From positions 7,192 through 22,734 of the forward strand of contig MEXE01000032.1 in assembly GCA_001775555.1 (NCBI GenBank): a DNA stretch of 15,543 nucleotides, in the 5' to 3' direction. The notes below the pieces were generated by a model. The model was not told the origin of the DNA and searched no databases. It saw nothing but the letters and a program-made list of their open reading frames with translations. Position 1 is the stretch's first letter. Every line of letters begins with the position of its first letter. Positions 6,821-12,749 of this stretch are shown one piece after another. The position numbers and the translations under genes are program-made. This stretch comes from Candidatus Amesbacteria bacterium RBG_19FT_COMBO_48_16. GTDB lineage: Bacteria; Patescibacteriota; Microgenomatia; CAZETR01; Amesbacteraceae.

Positions 6821-7465
6821 ATGAAAAACCAGCCGATAATTGTTGGGGGGGAAGGAGAATCGTTTTTTAGAAGGACCTGGGGAAGTTGGAAAATAGCTGC
6901 GATAGCTTCTTTTTCGGCGTTAGTGTTTGGTACGGCGATTCTCTTGATGTCGATAATGGCGGCGGCTAAACCGCCGGGGGTATTTCCGCAAGAGGCCACT
7001 GAATCAGCACAACCGGTAAAGATCGAATACTATTTGCCGTATCCCGGGCTTTTGCCGGACAGCCCGTTGTATAAACTGAAGATGGTCAGGGATTGGGTGA
7101 AACTGCGGCTGGCCAGGGGTGATGGGGAAAAAGGACGGTTGGAGCTTCTGTATGCTGATAAGAGAATTAATGCGGCAGTGACACTGGCTGACGGAGGGAA
7201 AGCGAGTTTGGGAGTGAGCACGGCAACGAAGGCTGAGAAATATTTGGAGAAAGCTGCAAGAAGAGTGCTGAGGCGAGCCAGGGCGGGGGAGGATGTAAAA
7301 AGTGAGCTGCGAGTGCTGTCGGGAGCGGCGGCGAAGCATGAGGAAATGCTGGAAAATATGGCAGCAAGGACCACGGGAATGGAAAAAGAAGTAATAGATG
7401 CTACACTGGCTACGACGCGAATGATACGTGAGGAAGTAGATCAAGTATGGCGCGAGGCTAGTTGA
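6821..7465 (+). CDS. Membrane-anchored DUF5667-like protein (214 aa)
   Basis: A single membrane helix at about 24-47 anchors an outward-facing domain. The domain begins with YYLPYPGLLPDSPLYKLK (residues 70-87), a signature I associate with DUF5667 proteins of CPR bacteria. The rest is long amphipathic helix (about 88-214) rich in Ala, Glu, Lys and Arg, suited to a coiled-coil or helical bundle. No catalytic motif is visible and the family's role is unknown. It stands alone between a HEPN-like gene and the nrdR operon, about 105 bp before nrdR. The start is set by the ATG just after the TTGACA promoter. I am fairly confident of the family, less so of the exact domain limits. Confidence 0.75.
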   Translation: MKNQPIIVGGEGESFFRRTWGSWKIAAIASFSALVFGTAILLMSIMAAAKPPGVFPQEATESAQPVKIEYYLPYPGLLPDSPLYKLKMVRDWVKLRLARGDGEKGRLELLYADKRINAAVTLADGGKASLGVSTATKAEKYLEKAARRVLRRARAGEDVKSELRVLSGAAAKHEEMLENMAARTTGMEKEVIDATLATTRMIREEVDQVWREAS

Positions 7466-7507
7466 GCTTAAAGGTGATAGTGTTTGATGTGGTAGTTAGT
7501 AGTTGAC

Positions 7508-7523
7508 GGGGGTTATTTAGTGT
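7508..7523 (+). promoter_or_regulatory. Weaker second NrdR box (candidate)
   Basis: Only the right half fits the NrdR consensus well (TATTTAGTGT, 7514-7523); the left half is degenerate. It is included because its centre is 32 bp from the centre of the better box, matching the roughly three helical turns usual for paired NrdR sites. TTGACG at 7503-7508, a possible -35, overlaps its edge. Confidence 0.4.
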
Positions 7524-7539
7524 TTTAGTCTGGTCGGTG

Positions 7540-7555
7540 CCCCTAGATATAGGGG
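7540..7555 (+). promoter_or_regulatory. NrdR box upstream of nrdR
   Basis: This 16-bp perfect inverted repeat (CCCCTA, GATA, TAGGGG) has the core CTAGATATAG, matching 9 of 10 core positions of the known NrdR consensus CwAtATaTwG. It lies 15 bp before the nrdR ATG, where the repressor would block transcription of its own operon. Confidence 0.72.
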
Positions 7556-7570
7556 TTTGAAAATTAAAAT

Positions 7571-8020
7571 ATGCGGTGTCCGTTTTGTGCTGCCCATGAT
7601 ACATCAGTACTCGAGTCGCGGGTGGGAGAGGACGGGCAGTCCGTGCGCCGGAGGCGGGAGTGCGATAAATGCCAAAGGCGGTTCACCACTTTTGAACGGG
7701 TGGAAGGGCCGACGGTATTTGTCATCAAGCGGGATGGCAGCCGGCAGCCTTTTGACAGGGAAAAAATTGTGACCGGGGCGGTGAAATCATTTGACAAGCG
7801 GCCGGTGTCAATTGATTTGATTAATAATCTGGCCGATGAGGTAGAGCGGGAAGTCAGACGGAAAGAGGTATCTGAAATACCCTCAAAAACCATAGGCAAA
7901 ATGGTACTTAAAAGACTGAAAAATATTGACAAAGTAGCTTGGCTGCGATTTGCCAGTGTGTACCTGGAGCTGGCGGACGTTTCCGAATTTGAGAAATTAC
8001 TCGAGAAAATTTCTAATTGA
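7571..8020 (+). CDS. nrdR: Transcriptional repressor NrdR (149 aa)
   Basis: Nucleotide-sensing repressor of ribonucleotide reductase genes. The N-terminal zinc ribbon has C3-P-F-C6 and C31-D-K-C34, followed by the conserved RRRRECxKCxRRFTTFER stretch. Residues about 46-136 are an ATP-cone domain (VIKRDGSRQPFDREKI onward) that senses ATP/dATP. Length is normal for the family. It is the first gene of a unit with nrdJ, which starts 3 bp after its stop, and with the PduO-type transferase. The NrdR boxes upstream imply autoregulation. There is no Shine-Dalgarno sequence; the start is fixed by MRCPFC, the invariant family N-terminus. Confidence 0.96.
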   Translation: MRCPFCAAHDTSVLESRVGEDGQSVRRRRECDKCQRRFTTFERVEGPTVFVIKRDGSRQPFDREKIVTGAVKSFDKRPVSIDLINNLADEVEREVRRKEVSEIPSKTIGKMVLKRLKNIDKVAWLRFASVYLELADVSEFEKLLEKISN

Positions 8021-8023
8021 CTT

Positions 8024-10555
8024 ATGCCGGAACTACAAATACAACAAATAAAAAGACCGCGGGGGAGACCTAAGAGAGCTAAGGGGGTTAACGGAAATGG
8101 GAGGGGACGGATCGATACAAAAAGAATATCCTGGGATAGCCTGTCATATCCGGAGATGGTACGGTTGGTGGATAAATTGGCCAGACCTCGACCGGAAGTC
8201 CCCGGTGATATTGCGGCGCCAGAATGGTCGGCTCAAGCGATGAGAGTTTTACAAGAAAGATATTTTATGAAGGATGATCAAGGCAGGCCTGCGGAAACTG
8301 TGAATGAACTGTGCTGGCGGGTAGCCTGGGAGTTAGCTAGGGCGGAAGTAAAGTTCGGCAGAACGAGGGAAGAAATGGAGGAGGAAGCGAGGGAGTTTTA
8401 TAAATTAATGTTGCGGAGAGAGTTTTTGCCCAATTCGCCAACACTGATGAATGCAGGTAAGGGTAACGGGTTGCAGTATAGCGCCTGCTACGTATTGCCG
8501 GTTCCGGATAGCTTGGAGGGAATATTTGACGGGGTGAAGTACCAGGGGATAGTACACCAATCAGGCGGAGGGACGGGTTTTGCTTTTTCGAGGTTACGCC
8601 CGAAGGGCGCGACGGTGCGATCGACGATGGGGGTGGCGTCAGGACCAGTATCGTTTATGAGGATTTACAATGAGGCGACGCAGCAAATAAAGCAAGGTGG
8701 GATGAGACGAGGAGCAAATATGGGGATTTTACGTATAGACCATCCGGATATTTTGGAGTTTATCCATTGCAAAGAGGATGGTGGGATTACAAATTTTAAT
8801 ATTTCCGTAGCGGTGACTGAAAACTTTATGAAAGCGTTGGGGAGGGGTGAGGATTATGAGCTGGTGGCGCCGCATACGGGGCAAGTGACGGGGAAATTGT
8901 CTGCCCGTCGGGTGTGGGATGAAATTGCCCAAGGGGCGTGGCGGACGGGAGATCCGGGATTGGTGTTTGTGGACAGAATAAATAATTCCCCGGCAAATCC
9001 AATTAGACTTACAGGTTGGGAAGTGGAGAGCACTAATCCGTGCGGAGAGCAGCCGTTGTATCCATTTGACGCGTGTAACTTGGGGAGTATATTTCTGAAA
9101 TATTACGTTAAGGATGGAAAAGTGGAGTGGGAGAAGCTGCGCCAGACAGTGAGGACGGCGGTGCGGATGCTGGACAACGTGATTGAAATGAATCCTTTTC
9201 CATTGCCGCAAATAACGGGAACGGTAAGGAAGATAAGACGGATCGGATTGGGAGTAGGAGGGTGGGCGGATATGTTGGTGAGGCTATCTGTTCCGTATGA
9301 CAGTCAAGAAGCGTTGGATTTGGCGGGAAAAGTGATGAAATTTGTGAACGATGAGGGACATACAGCTTCGCAAGAGCTGGCGGTTGAGCGGGGAGCTTTT
9401 CCGATGTGGAAACAGAGTATATACGGCAAAGGTAAACCGATAAGAAACAGTACGGTGACGACAATAGCCCCGACCGGGTCGATTGGGATTTTGGCGGATG
9501 CTTCCGGAGGAATCGAGCCGCTATTTGCTATTGCTTTCCGGCATGTGGTGAAGTCGGAAAATCGGGAGCTGACGTTTGTTAATCCGGATTTTGAGGAAGT
9601 GGCCAGGAAACAGGGGGTTTGGAGTGATGGGTTGATGGAGAAAGTAGCGGAGGCGGGGACGGTCAGGCAATTGAGTGAAGTTCCGGAGGAAGTGAGAAGA
9701 GTATTCGGAACAGCGCATGAAATACACCCCGATTGGCATGTGAAGATGCAGGCAGAGTTTCAGAAATATACGGATAATGCGGTAAGCAAGACCATAAATT
9801 TACCGCATGAAGCGACAGTGGAAGGGGTGAAACGGGCGTATATGCTGGCTTGGGAGACAGGATGCCGGGGGATTACGGTGTTTAGAGACGGAAGTAAGAG
9901 CGAACAGGTGTTAAATATGGGGACTGTTCGGCAAGACCAGGGTGAGTTGCTTCGGGACAAATCAGGTCAGGTTGCGGCAGGGGAGATTATACAGCCGGAA
10001 AAATCACTCAAACCACGGCCGGTCAAAGTAGAAGGCGCTACGTACAGGATCGAAACTCCATTGGGGAGTGCGTTTATTACAGTTAACCATGATCAGGACG
10101 GAAATCCGTTTGAGGTGTTTGTGACGATTGGAAAAGCCGGATCGGAGGTGGCGGCGATGGCCGAAGCATTGGGGAGACTGATTTCGACAACCTTGAGGTT
10201 TGGTAATCATATGGCTCCTAGAGAAAGGGCCCGGGAGCTGATGGAACAGTTGCATGGGATAGGGGGAGGAAGATCGGTAGGGTTTGGACCGAATCGTGTC
10301 AGGAGCTTACCGGATGCGGTTGCCCGGGCTATAGGGATGCATTTCGGGTTGATCGGTTACGGTTTGGAGAACGGTAAAGTAGGGGGTGACGGTGAGCAAA
10401 TTATGATGGCAAGTATGGATGATACAAATGAATCAGGACAGATGAAGCTGGCAAGTGAGAGGAAGGCAGACCTGTGTCCGGCGTGCGGAGAAGCGACACT
10501 GGTATTTGAGGAGGGGTGCAAGAAGTGTTACGGGTGCGGTTTCAGTGAATGCTGA
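8024..10555 (+). CDS. nrdJ: Adenosylcobalamin-dependent (class II) ribonucleotide reductase (843 aa)
   Basis: Reduces ribonucleotides to deoxyribonucleotides using a radical generated from adenosylcobalamin, without oxygen. Catalytic residues are visible: N338, C340 (thiyl radical) and E342 in NPCGEQPL, with the redox pair C155 (YSACY) and C351 (DACNLGS). The 11-residue C340-C351 spacing is that of characterised class II enzymes. A nucleotide-binding TAPTGSIG-like loop follows (TIAPTGSIGILADASGG). Residues about 670-725 are a TSCPD domain (ETPLGSAFI onward). The end (about 817-843) is a Cys-rich zinc-ribbon tail with CPAC and CKKCYGC that re-reduces the active site in this family. Oddly, the first 20 residues contain KRPRGRPKR, an AT-hook-like motif, and no ATP-cone is seen. 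It starts 3 bp after nrdR with no Shine-Dalgarno sequence. Confidence 0.97.
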   Translation: MPELQIQQIKRPRGRPKRAKGVNGNGRGRIDTKRISWDSLSYPEMVRLVDKLARPRPEVPGDIAAPEWSAQAMRVLQERYFMKDDQGRPAETVNELCWRVAWELARAEVKFGRTREEMEEEAREFYKLMLRREFLPNSPTLMNAGKGNGLQYSACYVLPVPDSLEGIFDGVKYQGIVHQSGGGTGFAFSRLRPKGATVRSTMGVASGPVSFMRIYNEATQQIKQGGMRRGANMGILRIDHPDILEFIHCKEDGGITNFNISVAVTENFMKALGRGEDYELVAPHTGQVTGKLSARRVWDEIAQGAWRTGDPGLVFVDRINNSPANPIRLTGWEVESTNPCGEQPLYPFDACNLGSIFLKYYVKDGKVEWEKLRQTVRTAVRMLDNVIEMNPFPLPQITGTVRKIRRIGLGVGGWADMLVRLSVPYDSQEALDLAGKVMKFVNDEGHTASQELAVERGAFPMWKQSIYGKGKPIRNSTVTTIAPTGSIGILADASGGIEPLFAIAFRHVVKSENRELTFVNPDFEEVARKQGVWSDGLMEKVAEAGTVRQLSEVPEEVRRVFGTAHEIHPDWHVKMQAEFQKYTDNAVSKTINLPHEATVEGVKRAYMLAWETGCRGITVFRDGSKSEQVLNMGTVRQDQGELLRDKSGQVAAGEIIQPEKSLKPRPVKVEGATYRIETPLGSAFITVNHDQDGNPFEVFVTIGKAGSEVAAMAEALGRLISTTLRFGNHMAPRERARELMEQLHGIGGGRSVGFGPNRVRSLPDAVARAIGMHFGLIGYGLENGKVGGDGEQIMMASMDDTNESGQMKLASERKADLCPACGEATLVFEEGCKKCYGCGFSEC

Positions 10556-10558
10556 CGT

Positions 10559-10570
10559 GAATTATAATTC
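10559..10570 (+). promoter_or_regulatory. Perfect 12-bp palindrome overlapping a TATAAT box before pduO
   Basis: GAATTATAATTC is its own reverse complement. It contains TATAAT (10563-10568), which ends 9 nt before the pduO ATG and has only a weak -35. It may be an internal promoter with an operator, letting pduO be transcribed apart from nrdJ, or A/T-rich chance in a 22-bp gap. Confidence 0.45.
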
Positions 10571-10577
10571 AGAGTGA

Positions 10578-11135
10578 ATGGGGAAGATTTATACCAAAAG
10601 GGGGGATAAAGGGAAAACCCAAACTTTTTTTGGGGAGATGAGTAAGGCGGAAAGCTTGGCTGAGGCACTGGGGGGAATAGATGAGCTGAACAGCTGGATC
10701 GGACTTTGCAGGACCAAAATTCAAAAGACAAATGACAAATACACAAATCAAATTCAAAAAGAATTAAAGAAAATTCAAAATAATTTATTGGTCATTGGGT
10801 CGGGGTTGTCCGGGTCCGGATTGGGATTTAAGAGTTATGAGGTGAGAAGGTTGGAGAGAGTAATTGATAAGTTAACGGAGGAATTGCCACCTTTGAAAAA
10901 TTTTATTTACCCGGTGGGAGAATTGCAGGTGGCGAGGGCGGTGTGTCGCAGGGCGGAGAGGCGGGTAGTTGGATATTTGAGAAATAACGCCCCCTCTGAT
11001 CCCCCTCTTTATCAAAGAGGGGGAAGGGGGAGTTCGGTGTTGAGATATTTGAACCGGTTGTCTGATGCGCTGTTTGTAATGGCCAGGTGGGTGAATTTCA
11101 AGTTGGGGGGAAAGGAAGAGGTTTGGAGATCTTGA
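10578..11135 (+). CDS. pduO: PduO-type ATP:cob(I)alamin adenosyltransferase (185 aa)
   Basis: Transfers the adenosyl group of ATP to cob(I)alamin, making the cofactor that class II ribonucleotide reductase needs. Family motifs are present: IYTKRGDKGKT (residues 4-14, ATP binding), GGIDELNSWIG (33-43), AVCRRAERRV (about 120-129) and LRYLNRLSDALFVMAR (about 155-170). It follows nrdJ after 22 bp, so regulator, enzyme and cofactor supply are linked. Two stretches look inserted: an Asn/Lys/Gln-rich segment near 48-65, coded by AACAAAT-like repeats, and NNAPSDPPLYQRGGRGSS (about 136-153), coded by a GC-rich palindrome. Both are outside the core motifs, so the enzyme may still work. The stop overlaps the -35 box of the next operon. 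No cobalamin biosynthesis genes are in view. Confidence 0.92.
   Translation: MGKIYTKRGDKGKTQTFFGEMSKAESLAEALGGIDELNSWIGLCRTKIQKTNDKYTNQIQKELKKIQNNLLVIGSGLSGSGLGFKSYEVRRLERVIDKLTEELPPLKNFIYPVGELQVARAVCRRAERRVVGYLRNNAPSDPPLYQRGGRGSSVLRYLNRLSDALFVMARWVNFKLGGKEEVWRS
10721..10756. repeat. Degenerate GACAAAT heptamer tract in pduO
   Basis: GACAAAT is repeated at 10727-10733 and 10734-10740, then decays into ACAAAT and CAAAT. CAAAATTCAAAA-like words flank it. It codes for the low-complexity KTNDKYTNQIQK peptide, which the conserved family core does not need. Confidence 0.65.
10990..11030. repeat. GC-rich palindromic repeat inside the pduO coding sequence
   Basis: CCCCCTCTTT (11001-11010) pairs with AAAGAGGGGG (11014-11023) around the loop ATC. 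A second CCCCCTCT copy lies at 10990-10997 and a matching GGGGG at 11026-11030. In frame it encodes PPLYQRGGRG, a peptide style that small dispersed palindromic repeats produce in many bacterial genomes. It is read through in frame and would make a stable mRNA hairpin. Confidence 0.75.
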
Positions 11136-11160
11136 CATAATTATGTTTTTATGTTAATAT
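11132..11160 (+). promoter_or_regulatory. Leaderless promoter of toxin-antitoxin locus 2
   Basis: A consensus TTGACA (11132-11137), a 17-bp spacer and TAATAT (11155-11160) precede the antitoxin ATG at 11167 by 6 nt. The -35 overlaps the pduO stop codon. The spacer holds two TTATGTT words (11141-11147, 11149-11155), possible operator half-sites. The 12 bp GAGATCTTGACA ending at 11137 are identical in locus 1. Confidence 0.82.
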
Positions 11161-11166
11161 CAAATT

Positions 11167-11388
11167 ATGAATACGAAGATTAGAACGACAGTTTATTTAC
11201 CCCAGGAATTGGTGGAGGCGGTGAAGTTGGAAGCTTTGAGTCGGGGAATGACCTTGACCGGTATGGTGGAAGAGGGTCTAAAGGAGCAGATAAAATCCAG
11301 AAGAACCAAGAGGAGAAAATTGGTTTTGAAGACTTATGATTTAGGGAATCCGAAATACGTGTTTAAGCGCACCGACGCATATGAGTAA
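11167..11388 (+). CDS. Ribbon-helix-helix antitoxin 2 (CopG-like, 73 aa)
   Basis: Predicted DNA-binding antitoxin and autorepressor for the PIN toxin that follows. The RHH fold is visible as a strand (KIRTTVYLP, 4-12) and two helices (about 13-26 and 29-44), with Arg/Lys-rich linker residues (44-52) before a C-terminal toxin-binding tail. Its frame overlaps the toxin start by 8 bp, implying coupled translation. The N-terminal strand resembles that of antitoxin 1 (TQVYLPEE vs TTVYLPQE), but the remainder differs, so these are relatives rather than recent copies. Confidence 0.87.
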   Translation: MNTKIRTTVYLPQELVEAVKLEALSRGMTLTGMVEEGLKEQIKSRRTKRRKLVLKTYDLGNPKYVFKRTDAYE

Positions 11389-11842
11389 GGCGAGAGGAAG
11401 AGTGGGAGTGGATACGAATGTTCTGGTTTACGCGGTGAACGAGAGTAGTGTGTTTAATTCTGGGACCAGAAAGCTATTAAAGAAGTTGATCAGGGAAAAA
11501 ACCCAAATAATAATTACTTGGCAAAACCTGACTGAGTTTTATGCTATTGTGACCGATAAGAAAAGATTTCCTCGTCCGATGTCGCCGCTGGAGACGGCAA
11601 AGTACATAGGATCTTGTCTGGACGGGGGGGAATATGGACTGGTGCTGCCGAATGTCCAAACCGGAAGCGGATTTTTAAGGATGATAAAGCGGGTTAAACC
11701 CGTAGGACAAAGGATTTATGATGTTTTTTTAGCGGCTACTCTGGTTTCCAATGGAGTGGAGAGGTTAATAACCGGAAATAAAAAGGATTTTGCCGGGATT
11801 GCCGGTTTGGAGGCGGTGGGGATGGATGAGTTCAAGGTTTAG
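11381..11842 (+). CDS. PIN-domain toxin 2 (VapC-like, 153 aa)
   Basis: Predicted PIN-family ribonuclease toxin. The acidic set is D11 (GVDTNVLVYA), E52 (NLTEFYA), D114 (IYDVFLAAT) and D136 (TGNKKDF). The VDTNVLVY opening is classic for the family. It overlaps its antitoxin by 8 bp. It is longer than toxin 1 and only distantly similar to it, sharing mainly the catalytic framework, so the two may cut different RNAs and should not cross-neutralise readily. A 120-bp gap follows before the next gene, with no visible terminator hairpin. Confidence 0.89.
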   Translation: MSKARGRVGVDTNVLVYAVNESSVFNSGTRKLLKKLIREKTQIIITWQNLTEFYAIVTDKKRFPRPMSPLETAKYIGSCLDGGEYGLVLPNVQTGSGFLRMIKRVKPVGQRIYDVFLAATLVSNGVERLITGNKKDFAGIAGLEAVGMDEFKV

Positions 11843-11947
11843 GTGTTATGGGTAGTTTCGGTTTGTGGGTAACGGAGCAGCAGGTGAAACGGAGCGGGTA
11901 TGTGACACCGGCGATGTTGAGTCCGGTGGCTGTTGTGTGGCAGGTTT

Positions 11948-11956
11948 TGTTATGAT
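11948..11956 (+). promoter_or_regulatory. Extended -10 promoter of the 185-aa gene
   Basis: TGT followed by TATGAT (11951-11956) forms an extended -10 with no -35. The ATG at 11963 begins 6 nt after the hexamer, so a leaderless transcript is predicted. The block from 11948 to 11969 is nearly identical to 12735-12756, the promoter of the ATPase gene. Confidence 0.72.
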
Positions 11957-11962
11957 GGGGGT

Positions 11963-12520
11963 ATGGCAGATGCAGGAAAAGCTGTACAGTCGTTGACGCC
12001 GGGGCAAAAGGCGGCAAAGGATCTGGAAGAGCTGACGAAAAAGTCGGTGCCGACCTTGGCGGAAGAAGTGGAAGAATATGAGGAAGATCAAGGGGACTGG
12101 CAGGCGATGTATAACGCCGGGGGGAAGTTTAAGGAGCAATTGGAGGAGATCGTGCAGGGGAGTAGGGGGCCGGAGGAGCGGGAGAGAGGAGGCCTGGGGA
12201 AAGAGCGGAAAATAACCGGGATGGAGACCATTCCGACGATGCCGGAAGTAGAGAAGAAGCCGGAGGTGGCAGGGTACATCGAAAAAGTGGAAAAAGACAT
12301 GGAGGTGGCTGCACCGGTAATGGATGATTACACCCAGCAAGTGTTGATGTCCCCGGCTGCGCCGCAGAATCCGACGGTGACCTTACCATTGACTGACGAT
12401 CAGGTGCAGCTGGGGCTGCACCAGCAGGTATGGGCGAGTATCCGGTGGCTGGCAGAGTGGTGTGTCCGGCAGATAAAAATGCTGGGAGGGAGAGTGAGGT
12501 ATAAAAATAAAGTGTCTTGA
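11963..12520 (+). CDS. Hypothetical protein (185 aa) upstream of the VirD4-like ATPase
   Basis: I do not recognise a named family. The product is soluble and acidic, with a Glu-rich helical N-terminal half (about 1-60), a charged, Pro-containing middle (60-115) and a more conserved-looking end (about 133-180) with PLTDDQVQLGLHQ then WASIRWLAEWC, which looks like an amphipathic helix pair. The end is basic (RVRYKNK). I chose the ATG at 11963 over in-frame TTG codons upstream because the extended -10 is placed exactly for it. It probably works with the VirD4/TraG-like ATPase, as their promoters are almost identical and the genes are adjacent, but this is inference from context. Confidence 0.75.
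   Translation: MADAGKAVQSLTPGQKAAKDLEELTKKSVPTLAEEVEEYEEDQGDWQAMYNAGGKFKEQLEEIVQGSRGPEERERGGLGKERKITGMETIPTMPEVEKKPEVAGYIEKVEKDMEVAAPVMDDYTQQVLMSPAAPQNPTVTLPLTDDQVQLGLHQQVWASIRWLAEWCVRQIKMLGGRVRYKNKVS
12500..12505 (+). promoter_or_regulatory. Possible -10 for the structured element
   Basis: TATAAA lies within the 3' end of the 185-aa gene, so a transcript would begin near 12512, about 7 nt before the first stem of the foldable element. There is no convincing -35, so this is a weak candidate only. Confidence 0.25.
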
Positions 12521-12665
12521 TGCCCTTTTCCACTGCCGGTAATCACCTGCTTTGAGGAGATTCCGGTTGAATATTCCAGGCGTTACCTGCATACTCGTCC
12601 CGCCACAAACTAATGGGAATTTAGTGTGCAGGGCGGGACTGCGTAAGCCAGTTTCAAAGGGCATC
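12519..12665 (+). ncRNA. Candidate structured RNA or inverted-repeat element (147 bp), identity unknown
   Basis: The ends form a perfect 10-bp stem: GATGCCCTTT (12519-12528) with AAAGGGCATC (12656-12665), continued by ACT/AGT (12532-12534, 12650-12652). Inside are two arms. One (12536-12566) pairs CCGG, AATC and CCT with AGG, GATT and CCGG around a 6-nt loop. The other (12579-12649) pairs GGC, TTAC, GCA and GTCCCGCC (12597-12604) with GGCGGGAC (12632-12639), TGC, GTAA and GCC, capped by an ACA/CTAA stem. Together they make a three-way junction. It begins at the stop codon of the 185-aa gene. No known RNA family was recognised. As inverted repeats fold on either strand, the transcribed strand is uncertain; a non-autonomous mobile repeat is an alternative, but no target duplication is visible. 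Confidence 0.45.
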
Positions 12666-12734
12666 CGTGACGCCGGCATCAGTTATCTGGACAAATTATC
12701 CGTGTGGACTCGAGGTACCTCTGTCGATGTGGTC

Positions 12735-12743
12735 TGATATGAT
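12735..12743 (+). promoter_or_regulatory. Extended -10 promoter of the VirD4-like ATPase gene
   Basis: TGA followed by TATGAT (12738-12743) forms an extended -10, and the ATG at 12750 begins 6 nt later. As at 11948 there is no -35. The predicted leaderless transcript excludes the structured element upstream, so that element is unlikely to be a riboswitch for this gene. Confidence 0.72.
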
Positions 12744-12749
12744 TGGGGT

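Noticed and set aside
7468..7483. Third NrdR-like half-site (GATAGTGT)
   Set aside because: Only one half matches, and its 40-bp centre distance from the next box does not fit paired NrdR binding.
11848..11955. 35-codon + strand open frame before the 185-aa gene
   Set aside because: It has no promoter at a suitable distance and no recognisable sequence, and its stop overlaps the -10 of the next gene; it could be real but is unsupported.
12536..12650. Resemblance to a cobalamin riboswitch (CCCGCCAC and AAGCCAG words)
   Set aside because: The required B12 box and GCCACTG core are missing, the downstream gene is not B12-related, and its promoter lies after the element.
12519..12665. 5S rRNA, tRNA or SRP RNA for the three-way-junction element
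   Set aside because: None of the conserved internal sequences of these RNAs are present, and a tRNA T-arm does not fit beside the closing stem.
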